In this document: positions 6,392 through 13,818 of the stretch, piece by piece
Layout: each line of letters starts with the position of its first letter
How positions within the stretch are numbered: the stretch's first letter is position 1
Source: Chryseosolibacter sp966095595
GTDB lineage: Bacteria; Bacteroidota; Bacteroidia; Cytophagales; Cyclobacteriaceae
Direction of reading: 5' to 3'
Assembly (NCBI GenBank): GCA_966095595.1
Contig: CBHTUB010000108.1
Location: 1 to 13,884 of the forward strand
DNA length: 13,884 nucleotides
Translations under genes and position numbers: made by a program
Notes under the pieces: model-generated
Databases searched by the model: none
What the model was told of the DNA's origin: nothing
The model's input: only the letters and a program-made list of their open reading frames with translations

Positions 6392-8917
6392 CTATTCGAT
6401 AAGGTGAACAGGGATATTGTCTCTCGACGCTTCGGTGAGCTTGAAAATGTCATCAGTCGTTTTCACAAAACCTGTCAGTGGTTGGTATTCGGTGAACTGA
6501 TCGTCTCGGAAGCTGTAAAGCTTTTTGTCAGAAGGATCGACTGCGACAAGGTGTACCCATTCGTTTTTGAACCACTCGTATGTGGGCTCGTGTCTTTGGA
6601 TGGTCGATAATACGACCTCCGGATGATGCTCGACAATGATCAGCAGCCGCACCGGGTCGTGAACCTCTATCATCTGTGAGGGCAAGCCCGGTCTGAGATC
6701 GCCGTCGATACCATTTGCAACCCCGAAAAGTCCCATGACGTTATGTGGAAGCTTGGTGCCGGCACCCAGCTTCTGGTTATCCATGCGCGAGAAGAAGTAC
6801 TCGAGGTTAATACCGCCACACACTGGTGCTGCAGCCTTCAATATCCCTAGAAGATACTCGCCAGAAGGATCGACGCGATAGTCGTACGAGTTCAGGAAAG
6901 CGCGCCTGTCAAGAAATATATCCCGCGTCAGCGATCGCCTGCCTACAATACACAATGCATTTGTCGCGTGATTCAGCTCGGGGCGCGGTTCAAACAGTGA
7001 TACTGAACGCCTTCTCATCGCATTGTGTATCTCATGCAAAGGCCCCTTCTGATCGATTGATTCGAATCTCCGGGCCCTCTCCTTCGAGTTTTTTCGCAAT
7101 GCGTCGTGGAAAGTTTTCACGTTGAGCTTATGTCGGTCCGAGTTGTCGGCACTGAGATGATTTTCGTCGTAGAAAACCACTTCATCCCTGGCAGTATCGT
7201 GAAGGCCACCCACAAACTGAGTATCACTCGGGATGGTGATGCCTCTTTCCCGGAGCTTCTCGCGAACAACTTTGTGATTTGCCATATATGAAAACACGCG
7301 CGCATTGACAGACCCGGGTCTGCCTGAACATGCACCGCAATCATAGGCTGCATAATGCGGATTGTTGACGCTGCTGGAACCATGCCCCACAACGTAAATG
7401 AGCGGCGCAAAGTCTTCCACGAGCCCGATGCTTTTCAGCAGATTGTAAACGCGATCGGTCATCTCGTCTACTGTGAATCCGACCTTAAGATCGCCCTCCA
7501 TCTCTCCGTTCGATTCGATCGTCAATCTGGAAATTTTGTCCATGTGATTGAACGACGTCGCGGTGGCCGGACTGACCGATGGCTTGAATATGTTGACGAA
7601 CAGTTTCATCGCAGACCAGAAGCCCAATGTCTGCGAAATCAGCCAGCCGCGGAATAAGGTATGGCTATGCTTGACAAAGTGTGGATCGCTCTCTCTTTTC
7701 TTCTGAGTATCGAGCTCCTTGATCAGGTATTTTGGCGTAACGGGTGCCGGACAAAGCTTTGTATAAAACTTGCTTTCCTCCGGCATGAAAAAGAATTCTA
7801 CGCCGAAAAAACCAGCGGTACTGAACGTCTCACAGAAGGGATCCGTCCTTTCGAGGTGACGTCTCAGGGAACATTCACGATCATCTATGCAAAACATCGC
7901 CTGAAAGCTTCTCTTCAGCGCTTTCGAGATATCCTGTCCTCCGAACTTGATCCCGGCCAGAACCTCATCGTAATAGGTCCACTCATAGGCTTCCTGCCAT
8001 AACCGCAAAACTTCATGAAGCTCGGTGATGGTGATCGGTGCAAACAATTCTTTCGGCTGGGTCGGCAATATCTCCGACAGCGGTTTCCAATTCCTACGCG
8101 TCGCTTCGAGCGCATCCAGTTCAAGCAATAACTCAAGCATCACGAAGTCGTAGAGCGAGATATTCTTTTTATCCAATAGCGTCGAAGGCTGTTCTTCAAT
8201 GGAACATACCATTCCTGACCATCCCTGATGGGCAAATTGCTGATCGAAAAGATAATCCCTGTACAAGGATGAGTCGCCAACGACCATCGACAACAGCGTT
8301 TCAAGTCGCAAGGTCGGATCCATCAGCATCTTTCGTGCGCGATCGCTCCGGAAGAAACTGGCAAAGCTGTTTTTCTCCAGCTCGCGTACGCTGCTCAGCA
8401 ATCCTTTATGAGATATCGGAAAGTTCCAGATCGATATGCCCTGGTCCAGGTAGCTGCAGATGATCCTGAACAGTATAGGATGGACAAGAGAATCCAGGTC
8501 GAGCTTATAAAGCTTTTTCCACCATGCTCGCAACGAGCCTACGCGGGGCACCTGGTCGTTATCGTACCTTTTGTTGAAAAGATGTTCCCGCCACTCCTTC
8601 AAATGATCGACGCCCTTGTTGGCGACGATCGTCCGATCGATGATATGGTCCTTCACACTGCCCTTGTCGTAAAGAGCGCGGTACTCGGTCACGGTGAGAT
8701 AGGTCTTATAGCCGAACATGATACTTGCATGCGCCAGCCCCTCGCTGAATTTCATCTGCTGAAAGGCGTGCAGTGTGTTGTGATGTATAAAGTCCTTCAG
8801 CGGTGCCTGGGCAGGCAGATAGTGCTTCAGTTCGTGGAGCATCTCCTCTATCGAAACCTCTTTGTGTTTGTCCACGGAGATCTCGGCACTTTCGCTGACA
8901 ATTTGTTCTACTTTCAT
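6392..8917 (-). CDS. dabA: DabA, inorganic carbon transport/CO2-hydrating subunit (DUF2309, UPF0753)
   Basis: An 841-aa cytoplasmic, membrane-associated protein of the DUF2309 family. Family hallmarks are LPAQAPLKDFIHHNTLHAF at 34-52 and a beta-carbonic-anhydrase-like zinc site: CIDDRE with Cys343 and Asp345, VVGHGSSS with His512, and YDCGACSGRPG with Cys527. The order and spacing match the four residues described for Halothiobacillus neapolitanus DabA (C351, D353, H524, C539), offset by 8 and then 12 positions. DabA is believed to hydrate CO2 to bicarbonate in one direction using the ion gradient passed through DabB. The start at 8917 lies 20 bp after the porin stop behind an A-rich leader without a Shine-Dalgarno motif. 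Length is full and no catalytic residue is missing. In a heterotroph it would supply bicarbonate to carboxylases at air-level CO2. Confidence 0.93.
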   Translation of the reverse strand: MKVEQIVSESAEISVDKHKEVSIEEMLHELKHYLPAQAPLKDFIHHNTLHAFQQMKFSEGLAHASIMFGYKTYLTVTEYRALYDKGSVKDHIIDRTIVANKGVDHLKEWREHLFNKRYDNDQVPRVGSLRAWWKKLYKLDLDSLVHPILFRIICSYLDQGISIWNFPISHKGLLSSVRELEKNSFASFFRSDRARKMLMDPTLRLETLLSMVVGDSSLYRDYLFDQQFAHQGWSGMVCSIEEQPSTLLDKKNISLYDFVMLELLLELDALEATRRNWKPLSEILPTQPKELFAPITITELHEVLRLWQEAYEWTYYDEVLAGIKFGGQDISKALKRSFQAMFCIDDRECSLRRHLERTDPFCETFSTAGFFGVEFFFMPEESKFYTKLCPAPVTPKYLIKELDTQKKRESDPHFVKHSHTLFRGWLISQTLGFWSAMKLFVNIFKPSVSPATATSFNHMDKISRLTIESNGEMEGDLKVGFTVDEMTDRVYNLLKSIGLVEDFAPLIYVVGHGSSSVNNPHYAAYDCGACSGRPGSVNARVFSYMANHKVVREKLRERGITIPSDTQFVGGLHDTARDEVVFYDENHLSADNSDRHKLNVKTFHDALRKNSKERARRFESIDQKGPLHEIHNAMRRRSVSLFEPRPELNHATNALCIVGRRSLTRDIFLDRRAFLNSYDYRVDPSGEYLLGILKAAAPVCGGINLEYFFSRMDNQKLGAGTKLPHNVMGLFGVANGIDGDLRPGLPSQMIEVHDPVRLLIIVEHHPEVVLSTIQRHEPTYEWFKNEWVHLVAVDPSDKKLYSFRDDQFTEYQPLTGFVKTTDDIFKLTEASRDNIPVHLIE

Positions 8918-8937
8918 TTGTTCAATTTTTTAATTGA

Positions 8938-10272
8938 TCAGAAGAAGATCTGATACTGGAGCACAACCTGGCTCCTCCTCGCTTCTTCCTTTAACATCGA
9001 TCCTTCAACTTTGTAAACAGGTCGGTTCTGATAATCGAGGGTAAGCTTACTGCTATGTCCATCGATCAGCCAGTTCACGCCGGCCGACCAGACGTTCATC
9101 CTGCTGTCAAGCCTGTCGAAGTCAGCGCTCATCGCAGAAAGGTATGGCATCAGTTTTCCATGCCCATCGCCCAGTGTTTTGTCCGGCAGGAGATATCCTA
9201 ACTGACCATAGACAATTCCGCCAGTTCCGAACATTGGAAATGCATTGCCCTGGCTTCCACTGGGAAAGCCAGCTGCGACGCCATTGGCCGGGTTCATGAT
9301 GCCGTTGTAGCGAAGGTATTTCGGTCCGAAATCGTAATCGAAATATCCCGCGTAGGCAGACAGTGCTGTCCCTTTCTCCGTATTCAATGGCGCATCATAG
9401 AACAACGCCACCGACCAGAGCTTCATGTCGTGAAAGACACTGTCGGGCGCGGCAGGCTCCTTGCTCCACATCGCATTCTTCTGTGTTATAAATCCCCCTT
9501 CAATGTTGAATACTCTCTTTTTTCCGAGGTACGTGCCCGTCATGTATGGTGTAGTGTGCGGCTCTTTATCAAGGATATTATAAACGAAGAATCCCTGATA
9601 TTGCTTATGGTGCTGTACCTGAGCAAAACCAGAATTGCTGCTCACCGCTACAGGGGCCTGACCGTTTGTGGTAATCGGGAAAGGATCACTGACAACAATC
9701 CGATAGTCGAATTGCCCAAGCTGGCCTCTGGCGTATGTGCTGAGTTTTCTCGAGAACTCATCCGTCTGATCCACGGTTGCCTGCGCGAACACCGGCACGT
9801 CCATGGTCATGATCGTACTTACGCTGGGCTGGCTGAAGCGCGACAGGCCGTTCGTAATGGTCAACCCGGCCCCGAGCTTCAATGCATCGTTGTCCTTCCA
9901 AACCTTGTACTCTCCCAATGCGTCGTGAAAGAACACCTGCAGCTTCCTGTTGCCACTATTCTGCGACAGGTAGTTGAAATTATTCTGTCCGAACTGCGTA
10001 TAGAAAAACACGTGATCGGTCAGCTGTCCAAAAAACTGGACGCGCGTTCTTCTCAATCCGATGTCAACTGTATTATCCGCAGATTGCGACATGACGGTAG
10101 TACCCGGGTTACTCTCGTTGAATCGTACCCAAACCTGGTTTGAGAACGTCCACTTGAGGTAATGACTTCCTGACTCATTCAGCTTCAGCCTCATTTCCTT
10201 TATCTCGGACGATTGACTGAAGGCAGAGTGAATGATCAGGAGCATTACTGCTCCGATCAATATTTTCTTCAT
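8938..10272 (-). CDS. Outer-membrane porin, OprO/OprP-like beta-barrel
   Basis: A 444-aa exported protein with a signal peptide at 1-19 (MKKILIGAVMLLIIHSAFS then Q). The mature part alternates polar and aromatic residues as in beta strands, for example TRVQFFGQLTDHVFFYTQFG, and ends in VVLQYQIFF with the terminal Phe that marks substrates of the BAM insertion machinery. The layout resembles the phosphate-selective porin O/P family. Its ATG overlaps the stop of the SulP gene (ATGA), so the two are translationally coupled, and dabA follows after 20 bp. The context suggests a channel that lets bicarbonate or a similar anion reach the inner-membrane SulP carrier. Specificity is inferred only; I see no obvious lysine ladder that would settle it. 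Confidence 0.8.
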   Translation of the reverse strand: MKKILIGAVMLLIIHSAFSQSSEIKEMRLKLNESGSHYLKWTFSNQVWVRFNESNPGTTVMSQSADNTVDIGLRRTRVQFFGQLTDHVFFYTQFGQNNFNYLSQNSGNRKLQVFFHDALGEYKVWKDNDALKLGAGLTITNGLSRFSQPSVSTIMTMDVPVFAQATVDQTDEFSRKLSTYARGQLGQFDYRIVVSDPFPITTNGQAPVAVSSNSGFAQVQHHKQYQGFFVYNILDKEPHTTPYMTGTYLGKKRVFNIEGGFITQKNAMWSKEPAAPDSVFHDMKLWSVALFYDAPLNTEKGTALSAYAGYFDYDFGPKYLRYNGIMNPANGVAAGFPSGSQGNAFPMFGTGGIVYGQLGYLLPDKTLGDGHGKLMPYLSAMSADFDRLDSRMNVWSAGVNWLIDGHSSKLTLDYQNRPVYKVEGSMLKEEARRSQVVLQYQIFF

Positions 10273-12503
10273 GATATAGAAACCGGATCAGCGATGGTGA
10301 TACACTTCAGGAAAGCTTCGACAAATTGCAAAACCTCCTGAGTTTCTTCTATCGTGAGCAGATCTCGTTTCATGTAGATCAATAGCTTCGATCTGTGCGA
10401 CTCGATATGCATATCCTCATGTTTCTCGAGGAATGCCAATATCTGGGGGCTGAAGAAATTACGGACGTCATTCTCGTTTTCACCTCTCAGATAATACTTT
10501 TTCGAAAAGATCGGATGATCTCCGAAGTCGATATCCTTGCCGAAGGTCACTTCAGACAGTTTTGTAAACAGCCCTTCCGGCTCGAGGGCAAAGTCAGGTA
10601 TCGTCAGCTCGATGTCGGACACGTGAACCACCGTGATCTTCGAATCGTGCTGTGCAGCCCCGGCGCCTTCGGTTGCCGTGATGTCCGAGATCTCTATCTT
10701 TCCAAGCTCATCGTACCGCGAAAGCACGTTTTCCTCATAGACCACCCGTGCACCCTTTTCGATAGGGAAATCCTTGTACTTTTTCATGTTGCGGATCGTC
10801 ATCGGATAGAATACGAACTCATTGTCTTCCGCGAAATCGCGCAACGTGATCTGTCTGGGCGAAAGCTTGATCTCCATCTTCGACGAACCTGCTGCAGACA
10901 TCTTGCGTGTAGCCAGCGGGTGATCCGAATGCGCCTTGTGCTTACCCATCCCGTGCATCACGACGTGGCCGCCGGAATTGTGATAGTCTTCCTCGAAATG
11001 GTGCAGATGTTCCAGGAGCGTGTGGTCGACGATCTTCGCTTCCGAAAAGTTGAAGATCACCTTCTTGCCAGGCTCGATCTTATCGAAGCATTTCTTGAAG
11101 CTGAGGTAGTTCGAGAATATTGCAGCGTCTTTTACCTTTACCATATAGTCTTCGCCATCTTTCGTGATCTCGAAATTGGATTTGAACATGGTTCGAATGG
11201 ATGCCCCATGCATGATGTGTATCAGGAACTGCGCGGCAACACCGGCGAAAATTCCCACAAGCAGATCAGTGGCAAGGGTAACAACGATGGTAACGACGAA
11301 AATGACCAGCTGATCCCAGCCGATCGACCAGGTCTTTCGGAATTCCTTTGGTGATGCGAGGCGGTATCCGGTATAGATAAGCATTGCGGCAAGCGCAGTA
11401 TTCGGGATCATTTCGATGAGGGACGCGGCGAGGGCCACGAATGCCAGAAGGAAGAGGCCATGGAAGAAGTTAGCCCATCGTGTCTTCGCTCCATTGTTGA
11501 TGTTGGCCGATGAACGCACGATCTCGGAGATCATCGGTAATCCTCCGATCGCTCCTGCTGCAAGGTTTCCGACGCCTACGGCAAGAAGATCCTTGTTAAG
11601 GTCGGACTTGCGCTTAAACGGATCGAGAATATCGATGGCTTTGGCGCTCAGGATCGATTCAAGGCTTCCTACGAGCGCAAACATGATGATGTACTTGATA
11701 GACGTAGCGCTGAATACTTCAGAGAAGTCAGGCAGCTGAATACCGCCAAGGAACGTATCGGGTAACTGAACGAGGAGATTACCGGGTATGATGTGGTAAT
11801 TGATGTGCCCCAGGGTATAGTCGTGCTCATGGGCGAAGTCGTAGTACACCGCCAGTGGAATGGCGAGCAAGAGGACGATCATACTTGGAGGTATGACCCT
11901 CAATTGCTTGACCTTGATGAGCGGCATGGCGAACAGGATCACGAGGCTCACGATGCCGATGAACGCGACTTCCGGGTTCATGTTCGAAAGCAAATAAGGT
12001 ATCTCTGCCAGAAGCTCCAGCGGTTCTTTACCGGCGGGTTTTGCACCCAGCAACACAGGTATCTGCTTCGATATGATAATGATACCGATGGCCGCCAGCA
12101 TTCCGTGCACGGCAGAGGCGGGAAAGAAATCTCCAAGTTTACCTGCTTTCAGGTATCCGAAGAGTATTTGTATGAGTGATGCGACCACAATGACGGCGAG
12201 CGTCAGCTGATAACCCTTCATGTTATCACCGCGGCCAAGTTCTTCAACCGAGCCTACAGCGATCGCGATCAGGCCGGCTGCCGGGCCCTTGATCGTGACA
12301 CGTGCTCCCATGAATAGCGACACGATCATCCCACCGATGATAGCCGTGTAAATACCTGCTATCGGAGGGAAACCACTCGCCTTGGAGATCGCCAGACACA
12401 AAGGCATGGCAATGAGAAAAATGAGAAAACCTGAAACAATGTCGCTTTTCCAGTTTTCCTTGAGGCCTTCAAGGCCATCTTTCGGTATAAGCAAAGTCTT
12501 CAT
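10269..12503 (-). CDS. SulP family anion (probably bicarbonate) transporter with STAS and extra C-terminal domain
   Basis: A 744-aa SulP carrier. Residues about 20-430 form the membrane domain, with FPPIAGIYTAIIGG, VTIKGPAAGL, LVGSLESILSAKAID and GGLPMISEIVRSSANINNG as family signatures. A STAS domain follows at about 450-520. In place of the phosphorylatable-serine turn usual in anti-sigma antagonists it has KIVDHTLLEHL (Asp493-His494-Thr495). A His-rich linker (HGMGKHKAHSDHP, 517-529) leads to a separate globular region at about 545-735 that includes EVTFGKDIDFGDHPIFSKKY, which I cannot assign to a function. SulP members move sulfate, bicarbonate or carboxylates. Co-transcription with dabA/dabB favours bicarbonate, as in BicA-type carriers, but substrate residues cannot be judged here. 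It starts 15 bp after the Fe-S protein and overlaps the porin by 4 bp. No sulfate-assimilation gene is nearby. Confidence 0.9.
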   Translation of the reverse strand: MKTLLIPKDGLEGLKENWKSDIVSGFLIFLIAMPLCLAISKASGFPPIAGIYTAIIGGMIVSLFMGARVTIKGPAAGLIAIAVGSVEELGRGDNMKGYQLTLAVIVVASLIQILFGYLKAGKLGDFFPASAVHGMLAAIGIIIISKQIPVLLGAKPAGKEPLELLAEIPYLLSNMNPEVAFIGIVSLVILFAMPLIKVKQLRVIPPSMIVLLLAIPLAVYYDFAHEHDYTLGHINYHIIPGNLLVQLPDTFLGGIQLPDFSEVFSATSIKYIIMFALVGSLESILSAKAIDILDPFKRKSDLNKDLLAVGVGNLAAGAIGGLPMISEIVRSSANINNGAKTRWANFFHGLFLLAFVALAASLIEMIPNTALAAMLIYTGYRLASPKEFRKTWSIGWDQLVIFVVTIVVTLATDLLVGIFAGVAAQFLIHIMHGASIRTMFKSNFEITKDGEDYMVKVKDAAIFSNYLSFKKCFDKIEPGKKVIFNFSEAKIVDHTLLEHLHHFEEDYHNSGGHVVMHGMGKHKAHSDHPLATRKMSAAGSSKMEIKLSPRQITLRDFAEDNEFVFYPMTIRNMKKYKDFPIEKGARVVYEENVLSRYDELGKIEISDITATEGAGAAQHDSKITVVHVSDIELTIPDFALEPEGLFTKLSEVTFGKDIDFGDHPIFSKKYYLRGENENDVRNFFSPQILAFLEKHEDMHIESHRSKLLIYMKRDLLTIEETQEVLQFVEAFLKCITIADPVSIS

Positions 12504-12518
12504 TAAAAAAATATCTTG

Positions 12519-13214
12519 TTAGTGAATTGATTTAGTTAGTTCAATTATTCCTTTTGCGAGTGTTAGCGGATGAACGGATTCTCCGGCAACAAAAAGGTCA
12601 GCCTTCCATTGGCCGGGCCACTCACCTGAGTTTGACAGCACGTCATATTCGCTTATAGCACCCCGACCCGCGATGATGATCAAACGCGGCTCCTGCAGGG
12701 ATGTATAGAGTGACTTTAGCAATTCGAGATCAAATCCCCCCGATGCCAGCAACAGGCCATGCGCCTGTTCGTCATCGTCAACCAGTTCGATCTGATGTTC
12801 CCTGAAAAATTCTTTATGAACACCGACGCGCGTTGCTTCATCAGCGACAAGCTTGAGCCTCACTGTCGATCCATTAAAATTTTTCACGGCGTCGCGGACC
12901 AGGTCAGTGTCCGGAAGAATGGGTTCGAAATCCTGTTCGATCACAACGAGTCGATCCCGGACGTTGGAAGAAATGCTGCTGTCGGGCGAGAATGCGACCT
13001 TAGCCGGAAACGCTTCTGAACATTGTCTGCAGAATGAGCATTTGCCGAGATCTATCCTCACGGGATTGACGGCGATGGCATTGTATGGGCAAATGTTCTT
13101 GATTGCCAGTTGGTCGACAACGGCGCCGGATATAAGAGGTCTGCCAACCAGCGCACCTGTACCGGGAGGTTCATTCCCATATAGAATGACGGTTCTTTCA
13201 GGGTTAAAAGCCAT
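12519..13214 (-). CDS. One-cluster ferredoxin domain fused to a cysteine-free NuoB/HycG-like domain
   Basis: A 231-aa soluble protein, first gene of the dab operon. Residues 38-77 resemble the ferredoxin subunits NuoI/HycF: NICPYNAI, then DLGKCSFCRQCSEAFP. It has only four cysteines, Cys42, Cys59, Cys62 and Cys65. In the two-cluster fold these are exactly the ligands of one cluster (CxxC-xx-C plus the CP of the other motif); the ligands of the second are gone, Phe69 standing where the last Cys would be. Residues about 117-230 resemble the 20-kDa NuoB/HycG subunit: IELVDDDEQAHGLLLASGG, then LQEPRLIIIAGRGAIS, then ADLFVAGESVHPLTLAKGI. The places of its N2-type cluster ligands are not cysteine (GRG for GDC/GAC, GESVHP for GCPPRP). 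It may pass electrons to, sense redox for, or help assemble the DabAB complex; this is inference. The SulP gene starts 15 bp downstream. The fold assignments were made by eye. Confidence 0.75.
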   Translation of the reverse strand: MAFNPERTVILYGNEPPGTGALVGRPLISGAVVDQLAIKNICPYNAIAVNPVRIDLGKCSFCRQCSEAFPAKVAFSPDSSISSNVRDRLVVIEQDFEPILPDTDLVRDAVKNFNGSTVRLKLVADEATRVGVHKEFFREHQIELVDDDEQAHGLLLASGGFDLELLKSLYTSLQEPRLIIIAGRGAISEYDVLSNSGEWPGQWKADLFVAGESVHPLTLAKGIIELTKSIH

Positions 13215-13228
13215 GGGGTATGACTAAT

Positions 13229-13244
13229 TGTGAGCTATCTCACT
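13229..13244 (-). promoter_or_regulatory. CRP/FNR-type palindromic operator upstream of the dab operon
   Basis: TGTGA-GCTATC-TCACT matches the CRP consensus TGTGA-N6-TCACA at nine of ten positions and the E. coli lac CRP site at 14 of 16. The inner GTGAG/CTCAC arms are perfectly symmetrical. Its edge lies 14 bp before the start codon of the Fe-S protein, next to an AT-rich stretch (13248-13272) that probably holds the promoter. So close to the start, a bound regulator would more likely repress than activate, unless transcription starts further in. Which Crp/Fnr homologue acts is unknown. Confidence 0.5.
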
Positions 13245-13299
13245 TAGTGTAAAAAATGGAATAATAAATAAAGCGTGCCCTTCTGATGCGAGGGGGCGA

Positions 13300-13318
13300 T
13301 GAGACCCGGATAGTCTCA
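13300..13318 (-). terminator. Weak inverted repeat after the small exported protein gene
   Basis: TGAGAC and GTCTCA form a 6-bp stem with a 7-base loop, 14 bp beyond the stop of the gene at 13333. No T run follows on the minus strand (TCGCCCCC comes next), so it is a poor intrinsic terminator and may be an operator or a chance repeat. Confidence 0.25.
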
Positions 13319-13332
13319 GGATTGGATCAATC

Positions 13333-13689
13333 TTAAATTAGCAAGACGCAGAAAAGCGTAAACAAGCGCGGCTGGGCAGTGCACTTGTATTCAAACGGTA
13401 TAAAGTGAATATGCGGCGAATGAAACCACGAAAGTGCCGACGCAATCTGATAAAAATCGGCAAGCTCGGTTGAAAATAGTCGATCGCGTTCCTCCTCGTC
13501 TTTCTCTGTTTCTTCCTCGGATTTCTCGCTGAGGATCGCCGTGAAGAGCGACGGTTTTTCGTGCTTCTGATGAACGGTAACTTGTCGCTGGAGGGATTCC
13601 GGAAAGGTAACGATCGCAGACGAGATGCATTCGAGGGTCATGATCATCATGACGCTCCATACTATCAATCTCGACATTATTCTTTGCAT
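13333..13689 (-). CDS. Small exported protein of unknown function
   Basis: A 118-aa reading frame. Residues 5-27 are a hydrophobic signal or membrane segment (MSRLIVWSVMMIMTLECISS), followed by a polar region with a strongly charged run at 58-70 (EEETEKDEEERDR) and an aromatic C-terminal part (WFHSPHIHFIPFEY) ending in hydrophobic residues. I recognise no family. It is supported as a gene by the signal-like start, a promoter-like pair upstream with a leader of about 13 bp, and the same strand as everything around it. Met5 (13677) is an equally possible start and would give a cleaner signal peptide. It ends 118 bp before the dab operon and is probably transcribed separately. Competing frames in the same stretch lack such features. 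Confidence 0.5.
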   Translation of the reverse strand: MQRIMSRLIVWSVMMIMTLECISSAIVTFPESLQRQVTVHQKHEKPSLFTAILSEKSEEETEKDEEERDRLFSTELADFYQIASALSWFHSPHIHFIPFEYKCTAQPRLFTLFCVLLI

Positions 13690-13708
13690 CGCTTCCTTAG
13701 GTCGTTAA

Positions 13709-13740
13709 CAAAGGTGATGATTTTTCGGGCAATTATCAAA
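13709..13740 (-). promoter_or_regulatory. Bacteroidota-type promoter of the small exported protein gene
   Basis: On the minus strand TTTG at 13740-13737 is followed after 20 bp by CACCTTTG at 13716-13709. This fits the Bacteroidota housekeeping pattern TTTG-N19/20-TAnnTTTG with one mismatch. Both boxes lie in a perfect 11-bp direct repeat (CATCACCTTTG), one ending in each box. Transcription would start near 13702. Confidence 0.45.
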
Positions 13741-13818
13741 GGTGATGGGAATCTTATGCCATCGCCGGCCTGAAAACGTCAGTTAATACAGCGGATGGTG
13801 ACAAGGTAAGCCAAAATG

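Noticed and set aside
10395..11354. A 319-codon open frame on the plus strand
   Set aside because: It is antisense to the SulP gene; composition is that of a mirrored reading frame.
10269..12503. A sulfate permease
   Set aside because: SulP alone does not define the substrate. No sulfate-assimilation gene is near, while dabA and dabB are co-transcribed, so bicarbonate is preferred though unproven.
4521..13214. A partial respiratory complex I or group 4 hydrogenase operon
   Set aside because: Only a NuoL-like and a remodelled NuoI/NuoB-like protein occur; no NuoH, NuoD/catalytic large subunit or NADH-binding subunit is present, and DUF2309 identifies a DAB system.
13391..13773. Alternative frames of 89 codons (minus) and 70 codons (plus) around the small exported protein gene
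   Set aside because: Neither has a signal peptide, promoter or family resemblance; the 118-codon frame explains the stretch better.
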